Part shown: in pieces, positions 46,901 through 57,160 of the stretch
Numbering within the stretch: the stretch's first letter is position 1
How the letters are laid out: every line of letters begins with the position of its first letter
Source: SIAJ01 sp963773845
GTDB taxonomy: Bacteria; Planctomycetota; Planctomycetia; Gemmatales; Gemmataceae
Assembly (NCBI GenBank): GCA_963773845.1
Contig: CAVZCU010000009.1
Location: forward strand, 62,001 to 126,000
Direction of reading: 5' to 3'
Length of the DNA stretch: 64,000 nucleotides
The notes under the pieces: model-generated
Seen by the model: the letters and a program-made list of their open reading frames with translations, nothing else
Databases searched by the model: none
What the model was told of the DNA's origin: nothing
Translations under genes and position numbers: made by a program

Positions 46901-48806
46901 TCGCGCGGCCCATCCGGAGATTTACACGCTCAACGGCGACCTGCGCATGAGCCGGTTCCGTTCGCGGATTCGCCAGGTGGCGTCCGGCCGGTTCGGCGTG
47001 GATGCGGAGTATCTCGTCAATGCGGACGAATTGCAGATCAAGATGGCCCAGGGAGCAAAGCCCGGCGAAGGCGGGCAGCTCATGGGCAAGAAGGTGACCA
47101 AGGAGATCGCCGAGATTCGCTACGGGCGTCCGGGCAACGACCTCATCAGCCCGCCGCCGCATCACGACATTTATTCGATCGAAGACTTGGCCCAGCTCAT
47201 TTACGACTTGAAAGCCGTCAAGCCGGGTGTGCCCGTTTCCGTCAAGCTCGTGGCCGTCGAAAACATCGGCACCATTGCGGTCGGCGTCGCCAAGGCCGGG
47301 GCGGATGTCATTGAGATCGACGGCATCGACGGCGGCACGGGAGCGGCCATGCTTTCGAGCAAGGAGCACGCCGGCTTGCCGAGCGAAATGGGCCTGGCGG
47401 AAGCGCACCAGGCGCTGGTGACGAACGGGCTGCGCTCATCGGTCGTTCTGCGCGTCGGCGGGGGAATCAAGAACGGCTACGACGTGATCAAGTACGCATT
47501 ATTCGGCGCCGAGCAATTCAGCTTCGGACAAGGGCTAATGGTTTCGGTCGGCTGCATCGTCTGCAAGTCGTGCCATATTCCGAATTGTCCAACGGGAATC
47601 ACGGGCTCGCCGGAGATTTTCAAGGGTCATCCGGAACACACGAAAGCGTACCTGATGCAGGTCGCGGAAGAGACCCGATCGTTGTTAGCACAAATGGGAT
47701 TCCAGCGGATCCAAGAAATTGTGGGTCGAAGCGATTTGCTGGTGAAGAATCCGAAACTCCCGGGCCGAGCGGCGCTCGTGGACGTTTCGCGCTTCATCCG
47801 CCCCGATATGGCGCTCAGCGAACTCGAAACGAACTTTCCACAAACGACCGGGAGCATTGGCATCTGCATTCCGCCGACGGAGAAGTCGCTCAATCAACGG
47901 ATCGTGGAAGCAGCCCACGATGCGGTCGATACGTGCATGAATGCCGACCTGGTGTTCCGAATCCGCAACAGCGACCGAGCGGTTGGCGCAACGGCCGCCG
48001 GCTTGATCGCGAATATCTACGGCCGCGAAGGGATGCCGAATCATCGCCGCATCAAGGTGAGCTTCGAGGGCGAGGCAGGCCAGAGCTTTGGCGCCTGGTG
48101 CATCAACGGACTCGACTTGGAACTTCGCGGCTTCGCCCAGGACGGCGTGGCCAAGGGGATTTCGGGTGGTCATGTCGTCGTGACGCTCGATTACACAGCG
48201 AGCGATTATGGCGGCGAGATCCAAAGCGTGGCCGGCAACAACGTCGGCTACGGAGCAACCGGCGGCACGATTTTTATCGGCGGATTGGCGGGGCATCGAC
48301 TCGGAATCCGCAACTCGGGCGCAACCATCGTCGCCGAGTCGGCCGGCAAATACGCCTGCGAGTACATGACCCGCGGCCGGGTGGTTATTCTTGGGCCAAT
48401 CGAGAACGAAGTCGGCTCGGGGATGACGGGCGGCGAACTCATTGTCTACGATCCCGACGGCGATCTGCCGCTCAAGCTGCACTCGAAGAGCGTGGCAGTC
48501 ATCGATTGCGGATACGTCGACTATGAATGGATTCACCCGTTGATTATCAATTACCAATCCCGCACGGGCAGCCGGCAAGCCGAGTGGCTGCTGAAGAACT
48601 GGACGGAAGTCCGCCGCGGCCGCAAGCTGCGCAAAGTGCTGCCGCTGGCCGTCGGCACGCAAGATGGAAGACTTCGCGGCGGTGGGGACGAACGCGGGAT
48701 AGTCTTTACGGTCGCCCAATACGACCGGATGACCGATGTCGGCATCCTTCACGAGAATGGCCGCGTCAAATTCATCCGTGCGCGATCGTTGAATAGTTTC
48801 GCGTGA
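43937..48806 (+). CDS. gltB: Glutamate synthase large (alpha) subunit, frameshifted in its first half
   Basis: The gene encodes the large subunit of glutamate synthase, which moves the amide of glutamine onto 2-oxoglutarate. After ATG 43937 comes DACGIGG, whose Cys would be the N-terminal nucleophile of the class-II amidotransferase after processing. HRRYSTNT and HNGEINT of the same domain lie at about 44620-44720, but in other frames. From 45819 to 48806 one frame is clean: central domain, FMN site (VEIDGIDGGTGAA...GG), the 3Fe-4S cysteines CIVCKSCHIPNCP and the GXGXG helix domain ending near 48800. At least five shifts are needed (44430-44860 and 45640-45900). Because gltB is usually essential for ammonia assimilation, these are most likely indel errors. 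gltD is not adjacent. Confidence 0.9.
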
Positions 48807-48868
48807 GCGATTCGCATGTGGCCTGTGTCAATCGTGTCGCGCTTGCATCTTCGTTCGGGTTCGAACGG

Positions 48869-48921
48869 CCTTGCAATAGAACGGGGCAGTCCCCGAACGG
48901 TCGAATGGAATCGCTCCGTAA
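48869..48921. pseudogene. Transposase fragment similar to the relic at 6986-7040
   Basis: About 53 bases (CCTTGCAATAGAACGGGGCAG start) match the 6986-7040 part of the decayed transposase, roughly five bases in six. It runs directly into dispersed repeat copy B, so an old insertion event may have joined the two. The rest of the 48807-49199 gap shows no gene. Confidence 0.6.
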
Positions 48922-49058
48922 ATAGACATTATCGCGCATGGGGGGATGGAGAAAACGTTGGCCATCTTGGCCGCCTTGGCCGCCTTCCTCCTTTTAAACA
49001 GACATTTCCGCCCATCAGCCCGTTTGTACCAGACCTTTCATTGCAAAGCCGGTTCGAA
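48918..49058. repeat. Dispersed repeat, copy B
   Basis: Second copy of the 9144-9281 repeat, same orientation, nearly identical over the first roughly 98 bases (GTAAATAGACATTATCGCGC... GGCCGCCTTCCTCCTTT). It lies downstream of gltB and next to the transposase fragment. Confidence 0.8.
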
Positions 49059-49199
49059 CCCGAAGCCAAGCCGGGCCGACGTCCTGCTGCTCGTAGCGGC
49101 GGAACTCCGCTTCTGACGGGCTTTCGCAATGCGCTACGCATCCCGCAGATTCAACTGGCCGGATCGACGGTCCGCCGCGAGGGGAATGCTGACCAGCGG

Positions 49200-50561
49200 T
49201 CAGACGTGAATCGGATAAACCGCCAACACGCCGGCGACTGCGACTGCGGTCCAGCCGAGGCCGATGAGCATGGGCCAGAAACTTGCTTCGCCGCGGCGGA
49301 CTAACTGGATGGTTTGGGCGATCGTGTAGGTGGTCATCCCCGTGACCGAGGAAATGGCCACGCCGAGGACGCCGAGGTGAAACGTTTGCACCCAGACGAC
49401 GAACATCGCCGCGAGCATGATCAGCGATATCACATAGGCTCGCGTGGCGATGAAAACTTCGCCACGCATCATGATGTACATGAACTGAATCTGACTGGTC
49501 GCCCGGAAGATCAGGCGGGCGGTCAGCAGTCCAAACAGAATCGCCGCCCCGTGGAAGGGCTTGGCGTAGAGCAGCTTGAACCCAAAGGGTGCGCAAAACG
49601 CGGCGATGGCAATCGCGGGCTGCAAGTACAGCGCGACACGTTTCGCGGTTCGGCGGAAAAAATCGGCGCGGTCCGGACCTTCCGGTAGCCGCGAGAGCAT
49701 CGAAAAGAACACTTCGCAGCCACGCCAGACCAACGGATCGAGTGCCTCGGCCAGGCTCCAGGCCAGGATGTACAGGCCCATGATTTCGGGTGGAAGCAAT
49801 TTCGGACCGGCCAGTCGATCGAAGTAGATCCAGGCGCCGTAGACCATGGTGTTGAAGAAGATCGCCGTCCCGAAATGGGAAAGCTCGTGGACGGCCGGAC
49901 GATGCCAACGCGGCCGCGGCGCTGGCGGACACAAATAGTGAGACAGTGCCAGGCGAATGATGTCGCCCAGGAGCAGCCCGATCACGAGACCCCAAACACT
50001 ACGGAACCACCAGGCCAGAAGGATTGTAATCGGGATCGAGATCACCGCTTGCAGCGTATCGACTGTGAATGGGGTGCGGTAATCCAGTCGGCGATAGAGA
50101 ACGAACACCGTCGGATTCTGCAATGCGAGCAAAATCGGGCGAATGGAGAGTGCCAGCAACACGCCATGCAACGCGGGCAGACCGTACCAGGGGGGCAGCA
50201 CCCATGCCAATCCAAATATCCCTGCCGAAAGAAAAAAGGCTCGAAGGATGACGATGGACCAGGCCGTCCCCAGGAATTCTGGAGTGTCGCCATTGGGAGA
50301 GCGAACCACGGCTGGCCGCAGACCAATGTCGGATAGGAATTCCAGGAAGAACATGACGGCGAGTGCCGGACCGAATACGCCGTACGCCTCCGGCAGCAGC
50401 AGCCGGGTCAGGATAAGGCTGCTGCCCAAGCGAAGGATCAGTTGCAGGCCGTGAGTTGAGTACGACCAGATGAGGCCGAACAGCCCGGCTCGCGAGTCCG
50501 ACGACAGGCCATGGAGGAATCGCCGTCCCGCGGCGAATAAGCGCGGCATAACAGGAATCAA
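49200..50561 (-). CDS. Polysaccharide flippase (Wzx/MATE-like)
   Basis: The 453-residue protein has about twelve hydrophobic segments with the oligosaccharide-flippase pattern near the N terminus (LGSSLILTRLLLPEAYGVFG, FLSDIGLRPAVVRSPNG) and in the middle (FFNTMVYGAWIYFDRLAG). It would move undecaprenyl- or polyprenyl-linked repeat units across the inner membrane. The start TTG 50561 is preceded by AGGAG at good spacing and overlaps the upstream stop by four bases; ATG 50549 is the alternative. It lies in one operon with the O-antigen ligase-like gene. Confidence 0.85.
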   Translation of the reverse strand: MIPVMPRLFAAGRRFLHGLSSDSRAGLFGLIWSYSTHGLQLILRLGSSLILTRLLLPEAYGVFGPALAVMFFLEFLSDIGLRPAVVRSPNGDTPEFLGTAWSIVILRAFFLSAGIFGLAWVLPPWYGLPALHGVLLALSIRPILLALQNPTVFVLYRRLDYRTPFTVDTLQAVISIPITILLAWWFRSVWGLVIGLLLGDIIRLALSHYLCPPAPRPRWHRPAVHELSHFGTAIFFNTMVYGAWIYFDRLAGPKLLPPEIMGLYILAWSLAEALDPLVWRGCEVFFSMLSRLPEGPDRADFFRRTAKRVALYLQPAIAIAAFCAPFGFKLLYAKPFHGAAILFGLLTARLIFRATSQIQFMYIMMRGEVFIATRAYVISLIMLAAMFVVWVQTFHLGVLGVAISSVTGMTTYTIAQTIQLVRRGEASFWPMLIGLGWTAVAVAGVLAVYPIHV

Positions 50562-51979
50562 TCGCCACTCCTGGTCGACATGGCACGAGGATCCAACCCC
50601 GGCGTTTCAGCGGTCATGTTAGCATTTGCGCCGACTTTCGCCAGTCGGTCGGCCCGACGCCGGACATGCAGGGAGGCGCCGACCCCGGCCACGAAGAGCC
50701 ACATCGCGCCGAAATCCGCTTCCAGCGCCACGCCACGCACCAGGAGCGTCACCGCGACAAATGCCCCGAAAAAGCCCCCGGCCAGTTCCGACCAGGGGCC
50801 ATCGCGGGCCAGCGCTTCGCGACCCAGGTTCCACGCCGCCGATGCGGCAAAGACGATGAAGGCGCCGATTCCGAGATATCCATACTTCAAATAATGCAGC
50901 AGATAATGGTGATCGATGGACAGGAAGCGCGGATCCATGTTCGAATCGCGGGGCATGTCGCGCAAGTTGGTGCCGTAGCCGAGCCAGCCGGCCTTTTCCA
51001 CCGCTTCCTGATAGGCGAGCAAGAGCAGGTCGCGGTGCCGCGTGCCCGTATACTCGTACTCAACGCCGTAAATTTTGACTTTGTCCTGTCCCACCGCCGC
51101 TTCACCGGCATAAGCGCCCAGCCAGTCGAGCACCTGTTCCCGGAAGAGGAAGAACAGGATTCCGCCCACGACCGCAACGAGAATCATGCCAGGACGATAG
51201 CCGGGACGTCGGAAGAACACATCGGCCAGAAAAACGATCAGGATCGCCAAATGAGCCGAACGTGCGACAGTCACAATCGCGGCGACGGTGGCGAGGATCG
51301 GCACCCCGATCCACCATCGCGGGGCTTCGCGCCGAGCGGCGCACCGGCCGGCAAACATCAGCCACGGCAATGTCAGCGCCATGAGCAATCCGAAGTAGAT
51401 GGGGTGGTTCGTCGTTCCCTGGGCACGCTTGAGTCCCCAACGGAACCCTTCACCGCGTTCCAAAAGCACCCATTTCTTTCCGGATAAGGTGCCGAGAATG
51501 TTTGTCTGCGATACGGCCTCGATCAGCGCGAACGAGCACAAAACGGCCGACAAGATGACGATCAGTCGTAGCGTGCGGTCCATGCGGTCCCACGATTCGA
51601 CCGCGAAGCGACCGACGAGATAGGGCAGGATCCACGTTCGCGTCAGGTCCAGCACGGTGCCGGGAATCAGGATGCGATTCGTCGCATCCGATAGAAGAGC
51701 CGACAGGACGACTCCGGCAAGCAGCAGATCGCTGAGCACCCAACGGCTGCCCGCCCCGGAGTAGGGACGAAAGAATGCCGCCAGCAATGTCGCCATGCCA
51801 ACGCCGCTGATCGCATCGAGAGTGACGGATCGAAATTGAACGATGAACCAGGTTGGTACCGAGAGCGTCGCGAGGAACCAGGCGGTGCGCATGCCTTCGT
51901 GGAATCCGCGCTCGGAAATCAGAATCAGCGTGCCCAAAAACCCGCCGAAGAACGCGGCCCAGCCAAAGGCCTCTACCAT
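50558..51979 (-). CDS. O-antigen ligase/polymerase (Wzy-C) family membrane protein
   Basis: The 473-residue protein has about twelve transmembrane helices and the large periplasmic loop of O-antigen ligases between DWLGAYAGEAAVGQDKVKIYG and HHYLLHYLKYGYLG. That loop contains SIDHHYLLHYLKYG, the family's diagnostic H-region. It would polymerise or attach exported glycan. It overlaps the flippase gene and faces the GT2 gene across a short divergent spacer. Confidence 0.85.
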   Translation of the reverse strand: MVEAFGWAAFFGGFLGTLILISERGFHEGMRTAWFLATLSVPTWFIVQFRSVTLDAISGVGMATLLAAFFRPYSGAGSRWVLSDLLLAGVVLSALLSDATNRILIPGTVLDLTRTWILPYLVGRFAVESWDRMDRTLRLIVILSAVLCSFALIEAVSQTNILGTLSGKKWVLLERGEGFRWGLKRAQGTTNHPIYFGLLMALTLPWLMFAGRCAARREAPRWWIGVPILATVAAIVTVARSAHLAILIVFLADVFFRRPGYRPGMILVAVVGGILFFLFREQVLDWLGAYAGEAAVGQDKVKIYGVEYEYTGTRHRDLLLLAYQEAVEKAGWLGYGTNLRDMPRDSNMDPRFLSIDHHYLLHYLKYGYLGIGAFIVFAASAAWNLGREALARDGPWSELAGGFFGAFVAVTLLVRGVALEADFGAMWLFVAGVGASLHVRRRADRLAKVGANANMTAETPGLDPRAMSTRSGD

Positions 51980-52075
51980 CCGCGAATCCCTCCGAATGAG
52001 TGGAGGATTGTAGCACCCCCAGGGGTTTGCGCCTAACCCAACTGCCGTACAACAGACTGTCGCTCGTTGTGTGAA

Positions 52076-53088
52076 ATGGAGTTCCCCTTGGCCCGCGTCG
52101 GCGTGGTGGTCATCGGCCGAAATGAAGGCGAACGTCTGCGCGCTTGCTTGACGTCGCTCGAACCGGCTATTCGGCCCACGGTTTATGTCGATTCCGGTTC
52201 GACCGACGGCAGTGCGGACCTGGCTCGTTCTCTCGGCGCATGTCGTTTTGCTCGACCTTGCCACTCCCTTCACCGCGGCCCGGGCCCGCAACGCCGGCCT
52301 CGACTCGCTCCTGACGATCGTTCCGGGCATCGACTATGTCCAATTCGTCGACGGCGATTGCGAGATCGATGCGGCCTGGCTCGCCATCGCGGAGCGGTTC
52401 CTGGACGACCAGCCCAGTGTCGTTGTCGTGTGTGGACGGCGGCGCGAACGATTTCCGCAAGCGAGTCGCTACAACCGCCTATGCGATCTCGAATGGGACA
52501 CTCCCGTCGGTGAAGCGTCGGCATGTGGTGGCGACGCGATGATGCGCGTGGCGGCGATCAAAGCCGTCGGGGGTTATCGCATTGACTTGATTGCCGGCGA
52601 GGAGCCGGAGTTGTGCGTTCGGCTGCGTGCCCAGGGCAGCCGCATCGTTCGTCTTGATGCCGAGATGACCCGGCACGACGCCGCCATGACGCGATTCGGA
52701 CAATGGTGGGCGCGGAACGTCCGGGCCGGTTATGCATTCGCCGAGGTTTCGCGACTCCATGCGCAAAGTGCAACCGGAATTTGGAAACGCGAAGCGCGAA
52801 GCAACTGGCTCTGGGGGCTCATCCTGCCGATCGTCGCGATTGGGCTGGCGCCGTTCACCTGGGGCGTCAGCCTCGCTCTATTGAGCCGGTTACATCGTCC
52901 TGTATTGGCGAATCCGCAAAGGCCGAATCCAGCGGGGCGACGATGTCCGAACGGCTCGTCTCTATGCCTCGTTCTGCGTACTTTCGAAATTTCCCCAGGC
53001 GATCGGGCAGGCGCGCTTCTGGCGGAATCGAGTTTTCGGCCGGCCGAATCGACTCATTGAATACAAGGGACAACAGGCAAGCGGATGA
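52076..53088 (+). CDS. Family 2 glycosyltransferase, two frameshifts
   Basis: ATG 52076 opens the GT-A fold: RVGVVVIGRNEGERLRACL, then TVYVDSGSTDGSADLARSLG. The frame shifts near 52245 and continues with FTAARARNAGLDSL and YVQFVDGDCEID, whose D-G-D is the nucleotide-sugar metal site. It remains clean to about 52885, where a second shift leads to VLYWRIRKGRIQRGDD and ends at TGA 53086-53088, overlapping the next ATG (ATGA). With both corrected, the protein is about 335 residues. It probably adds a sugar to the polysaccharide unit. Confidence 0.8.
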
Positions 53089-54299
53089 GAATCGCGTATC
53101 TCACGAATCAGTACCCCCATGTCCGGCACACGTTCATTCGTCGGGAAATCGTCGCATTGGATTCGCTCGGCGTTGAAGTTGTCCGTTTCTCGATCCGCGA
53201 TTCGGGGAGCGATGCGGTCGACCCCGCCGATCGAGCGGAATACGCGAAGATGCGCTCGATCCTCGCGGCTGGAAAAGTCTCGTTGTTGAGGTCCATGCTC
53301 GTCCATGCATTAACTCGACCGGGGCGGTTTCTGCGCGCTTGGCGGACCGCGATCCGTTTGGGCCGGCGATCCGAACGCGGGCTGTTACGGCACACGGTCT
53401 ATTTGGCCGAGGCATGTCTCTTGCGAACCTGGCTTGCTGTCGGCGGTGTCCAGCATCTTCACGTGCATTTCGCGACGAACCCGGCGGCCGTCGCGCTTCT
53501 TTGCCGACAACTTGGCGGACCGCCGTACAGCATCACCGTTCACGGGCCGGAGGAATGGGATCGGCCGGAAGCCTTGTCCCTGAAGGAGAAATACGAAGGC
53601 GCCGAATTCGTCGTGGCGGTGAGCGACTTCGGCCGCTGCCAGGTATTTCGATGGACCGACCTTTCGTTCTGGCCACGCGTTCATGTCGTTCGCTGTGGCG
53701 TCGACGACGCGTTTCTCAACGCCGAGCCAGAGCCGGTCCCGAATACGAACAACTTGGTTCTCGTCGCCGGACTCGTCGAGCAGAAAGGCCATCTGCTTTT
53801 GCTTCAGGCCCTCAGCCAGGTGCGCCAGGCGGGAGCGGAATTTCGAATGATCTTTGTCGGCGATGGGCATCTTCGGCCCATTCTCGAAAGTGAAGTCAGA
53901 CGGCTAGGACTGACGGAAAGCATTCGGTTTGCCGGCTGGCAAAGCAATGCCGAAGTTCGAGAGCATCTCCGCAATGCTCGTGCTCTCGTGATGCCCAGCT
54001 TCGCTGAGAACCTGCCGGTGGCAATGATGGAGGCACTGGCGATGGGCCGACCAGTTCTGGGCACATACATTGCCGGCGTGCCGGAACTCGTTGAAGCCGG
54101 AGTGAATGGCTGGCTCGTGCCGGCAGGCAATGTGCGGGCCACACGTGAAGCGATTCTGCGCTTGCTGCGAACTCCGGTGGATGAGTTATCTCGAATGGGA
54201 CGTGCGGGGGCAACGCGTGTTCGCGAATTGCATAATGCTTCAAGCGAAGCGAGCAAACTTCAGGAGTTATTCGCTGCCGCTATCAGCGCCGCGAAATAA
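53085..54299 (+). CDS. Family 4 (GT-B) glycosyltransferase
   Basis: The 404-residue protein shows both GT-B domains: N-terminal AYLTNQYPHVRHTFIRREI and HVHFATNPAAVALL, then VAGLVEQKGHLLLLQAL and GDGHLRPILESEVRRLGL, and the donor site VMPSFAENLPVAMMEALAMGRPVLGT (E-x7-E type). It uses a nucleotide sugar to extend a glycan. It is coupled to the GT2 gene. Confidence 0.9.
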   Translation: MRIAYLTNQYPHVRHTFIRREIVALDSLGVEVVRFSIRDSGSDAVDPADRAEYAKMRSILAAGKVSLLRSMLVHALTRPGRFLRAWRTAIRLGRRSERGLLRHTVYLAEACLLRTWLAVGGVQHLHVHFATNPAAVALLCRQLGGPPYSITVHGPEEWDRPEALSLKEKYEGAEFVVAVSDFGRCQVFRWTDLSFWPRVHVVRCGVDDAFLNAEPEPVPNTNNLVLVAGLVEQKGHLLLLQALSQVRQAGAEFRMIFVGDGHLRPILESEVRRLGLTESIRFAGWQSNAEVREHLRNARALVMPSFAENLPVAMMEALAMGRPVLGTYIAGVPELVEAGVNGWLVPAGNVRATREAILRLLRTPVDELSRMGRAGATRVRELHNASSEASKLQELFAAAISAAK

Positions 54300-54304
54300 A
54301 GCTA

Positions 54305-55282
54305 TCAGTTGGAAGCGAGAGCCGTTGCCGGCTTTGGCCCTGGCCGACTGGTCGCGACTGTCGGGCGGCCATCCAATCCCGCAAGCAAATGCCCTGGGCG
54401 ACTGGATCGATAAAAGGTGTAGGATTTCCCGTACGAGGATTCGTCGATGGCGTGAAGGTAAACACCCATCCAGCCCCATTTCCCTTCGACCATCATCGGC
54501 CGGCTGGGCAACACGGAATGCAATATCGCCGTATGGGCGATCGAATTTGCGAGACGATAAACGACCAAGTCTCCCGGTCGTGGCTCGGAGACCGCCTGAT
54601 ATCCGTTGTCGGTCAAGATTGTCTCGACGTCCTCGGGGGACACCCAGTACTCGCCGCCGGTGAAAATCCAACCGTGACAATTGCTAACGTCGCTGGGGGG
54701 AGCAACTCGAAATATGCGCTGGGCACGCCGCATGTCGGGAAACAACTGCCGTTCAAAGCCCTCGAGTTCCGCGGGATCTCGATGATTGGCGGTCTCTCGA
54801 AGCGTGATGGTCCGACCGAGATCCGTTGTGGCTATTTCACTGGTCACGACCTGCAGGTCGGGGTGAACCGACGACTCAACCATCCACTTCATGTCGGCAT
54901 CGACAACCGCCTCTTCGACTCGAGTCAAGTGGCCCAGGGTGCCCGCCATGGCGGCCGCCCCGATGACCATGAGAGTCACGGCCTGACACGTCGGCCGTCG
55001 CGCGACACCAAGACACTTCCCTGTGGCCGCTGCCAATCGATTGGATGTGAGTCCGCTGAGGAATGCGATGCCGAGAACGGTCGCGCTAACCGAAGCCAGC
55101 GCCATTGGAATTGGGATCAAGGTGACGGTCAGCAATCCACACGCAATCGCGGCGGCCGCGCTCAGAACGATGCGAACGCGATGGCTTCGTTTGGCCAACA
55201 AGATACTAATGCTTCCGGCCAGGAGCAGCGCGAGGCCAGCGCCAAATCCCGCAATCAGCCGGTATAACAACTCTTCCGTCAT
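54305..55282 (-). CDS. Membrane protein with NlpC/P60-like cysteine peptidase domain
   Basis: The 325-residue protein has four to five N-terminal transmembrane segments (AGFGAGLALLLAGSISILL; GLLTVTLIPIPMALASVSATVLG; AVTLMVIGAAAMAGTLG) and a periplasmic domain. That domain contains SNCHGWIFTGG (candidate nucleophile Cys), EPRPGDLVVYR and AHTAILHSVL (candidate His), followed by EGKWGWMGVYLH. PGDLVVY and a downstream His are the usual marks of NlpC/P60 and related papain-like folds. It may cleave peptide or amide bonds in the wall or act on glycan intermediates. It lies next to the polysaccharide genes but is convergent with the GT4 gene. ATG 55282 precedes the first transmembrane segment. Confidence 0.55.
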   Translation of the reverse strand: MTEELLYRLIAGFGAGLALLLAGSISILLAKRSHRVRIVLSAAAAIACGLLTVTLIPIPMALASVSATVLGIAFLSGLTSNRLAAATGKCLGVARRPTCQAVTLMVIGAAAMAGTLGHLTRVEEAVVDADMKWMVESSVHPDLQVVTSEIATTDLGRTITLRETANHRDPAELEGFERQLFPDMRRAQRIFRVAPPSDVSNCHGWIFTGGEYWVSPEDVETILTDNGYQAVSEPRPGDLVVYRLANSIAHTAILHSVLPSRPMMVEGKWGWMGVYLHAIDESSYGKSYTFYRSSRPGHLLAGLDGRPTVATSRPGPKPATALASN

Positions 55283-55435
55283 ATTCCGTCGCTTTCCGCA
55301 TGGATGGCTGCTGAGCCCTTGCTGCGCGATATGCCTAGCCCTTTCCAACTCACCAAGCTTACCTTGCAATGAGTGAGAGGCTCGTGAGTCGATTCTGAAA
55401 AATCAATGAGATTCGGTGTTAGGAGAGGAGTTGCG

Positions 55436-55753
55436 ATGGAGGATTATGCCTTGGCCATCATTCGTTCGAAGCTCAATGAATCCGTCGAAGACTTCAATAA
55501 GCGACTCATCGCCTTCTGGTCCCATGTGCTTCGCTCACGTCCCACGGAATATTTGGGCATACTTGCTGAATCGTCGGAATCAGAGTTGGCTGGGCCGGCT
55601 TGGACCAGAAAGTACCTCATCGCCGTCGACGTGGTCGATGTGCTTCAAGCCGAATTGGCCAACGCGGGGTTCGACCACGATCCCATCGATCTGGATGACT
55701 TGTACTCCCGGTTCGAAGCCAGCCCGCCCGAGTGGTTCCAGATTCCCCACTAG
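55436..55753 (+). CDS. Hypothetical small acidic protein
   Basis: The 105-residue protein begins EDYALAIIRSKLNESVEDFNKRLIAFW and is mostly helical and acidic; the middle VDVVDVLQAELANAGF and the end PPEWFQIPH are not recognised. A strong ribosome-binding site, AGGAGAGGAG, precedes ATG 55436. The purine-rich repeat and the transposase follow it. Confidence 0.55.
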   Translation: MEDYALAIIRSKLNESVEDFNKRLIAFWSHVLRSRPTEYLGILAESSESELAGPAWTRKYLIAVDVVDVLQAELANAGFDHDPIDLDDLYSRFEASPPEWFQIPH

Positions 55754-55801
55754 TAGTGACCGCTGCGCTGCCAATGCGTCACGACGGAGATCCGCTGCGA
55801 A

Positions 55802-55851
55802 GCAGAGTAGGAGTAAGATGAGGACTAGGATTAGGAAGAGGACTAAGGCAG
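55802..55851. repeat. Purine-rich repeat, left of IS
   Basis: The segment is rich in AGGACTAGGA/TAAGATGAGG units. A similar segment lies at 57161-57202 on the other side of the transposase gene, in the same orientation. Confidence 0.55.
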
Positions 55852-55872
55852 CCGCGCAAATAAATCTACCGG

Positions 55873-57086
55873 TCACTGGGGCTCAATGATGAGGCTCCAT
55901 TTGGGCAAGGTCTGGGAACGGATCAAGCGGCTCGCGATGGGGGCAAATGCGGTTTGGGTTAGCCGGACACCGCGTTCGTAAGTCGTGGTGACCGCGCGGA
56001 TCAACGGGTGAATCGTCCGCCATGTCATCGTGCCCGCCCAGCGCAAGGCTTGCTCGATCGAATGCAGGAGCGTGCCGTTCCAGTGCTGCTCCAAGATGCC
56101 CCAGCAACGCTCGATGGGATTGTACTTGCTGTGGTACGGCGGCAGGTACACCAGTTCGACTTCGATCCGGTGGCGATCGACGAACTCCACGAGGCGTTTC
56201 ATGAACTGCGTGCGGCAACTGGCAATCTCGGGACCATTATCGAGTTCGATGTGCAGTCGCTGGACGCCCAGATGAACCGTCTTCCGCTCGTTCCACCATT
56301 GATCGAGACCATCGGCGATGAAGTCGCTGGTTTCTTTCGAATGGCCGAACAGGAACCACGGTTGCTGGATCGTCACGTTGCCGCGATTCAACTCCAGCAC
56401 GCCGAACGGGACCAGCACGGCGTCGGGAGACATGTCGTGATCGACGGCCCTGACGGGTTCGATGCCGCGTGCCTGACCGCCGCGGGAGAATTCGCCGATC
56501 TTGACTTTCGCTTTGGTGTCGAGGGAGATTCTCAGCGTGTCCGCTTCGCTCGCCGTCCGAATGCGGGCGGCTTGGACGTTCGCGAAGATCGCGTCGGTTT
56601 CGGGAATTTTTTTTCGGGACGGGCTTTGAGGACCCGGCGGAGCCGGTAGCCCAGGCGGTTGAGCAGACAGCCCACCGTCTGCCGGCAGGGTACGAAGCCC
56701 TTCAACTCGGGCTCGGCTTTCAGGGCCTCGCGAACAGCCTTGGCGGTGATCCGGGTGAACGCCAGGGTGGTCTGAAACTTGGGGTCGGCCTGCGCATGGG
56801 GGTCGACCAAACGATGGACATGCTCCTCGAGTTTCGGGCAGAGTTCTTCGGTCTTTTTGCGTCCGCGGAGGTGACAGGCGTCCAGGCAACGGATGCCGGT
56901 ACGGAGTTCGCCGAGCCCCGTGATCACCGCTGCACGTCCCCAACCGAAGGTCGTCTCCGCCTCACGGGCGGAACCGTTGCAGTATTTGATGGCGGTCTCG
57001 GCTTGGAACTGTCGGCGCCGATAGCCGGTAAGAAGCTTAGTGGCTGACTGGATGGTCTGAATGACATCTTCCGTGAGCGGTGACAT
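55873..57086 (-). mobile_element. ISAzo13-like transposase, two overlapping frames
   Basis: ATG 57086 opens the first frame: a helix-turn-helix part (FQAETAIKYCNGSAREAETTFGWG) and HVHRLVDPHAQADPKFQTTLAFTRITAKAVREAL. At about 56610 a run of eight adenines on the coding strand precedes a one-base backward step into the second frame, which carries the DDE core: LRISLDTKAKVKIGEFSRGG (first Asp), LDNGPEIASCRTQF (second Asp) and LPPYHSKYNPIERCWG (Glu). The two frames together give one typical transposase. The A run suggests programmed -1 frameshifting or transcript slippage, though an indel is equally possible. Terminal inverted repeats were not identified. Confidence 0.8.
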
Positions 57087-57160
57087 GGCCGTCTCCTCCT
57101 TGAGACAGGCCTACTCATACACGATTGGGCGGAATGATGGTAGATCATTTCCACGCCGCT

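Noticed and set aside
45789..47408. Minus-strand open frame of 539 codons inside gltB
   Set aside because: It lies opposite the clean, highly conserved part of gltB; its composition is the usual shadow of GC-rich codons and it has no domain.
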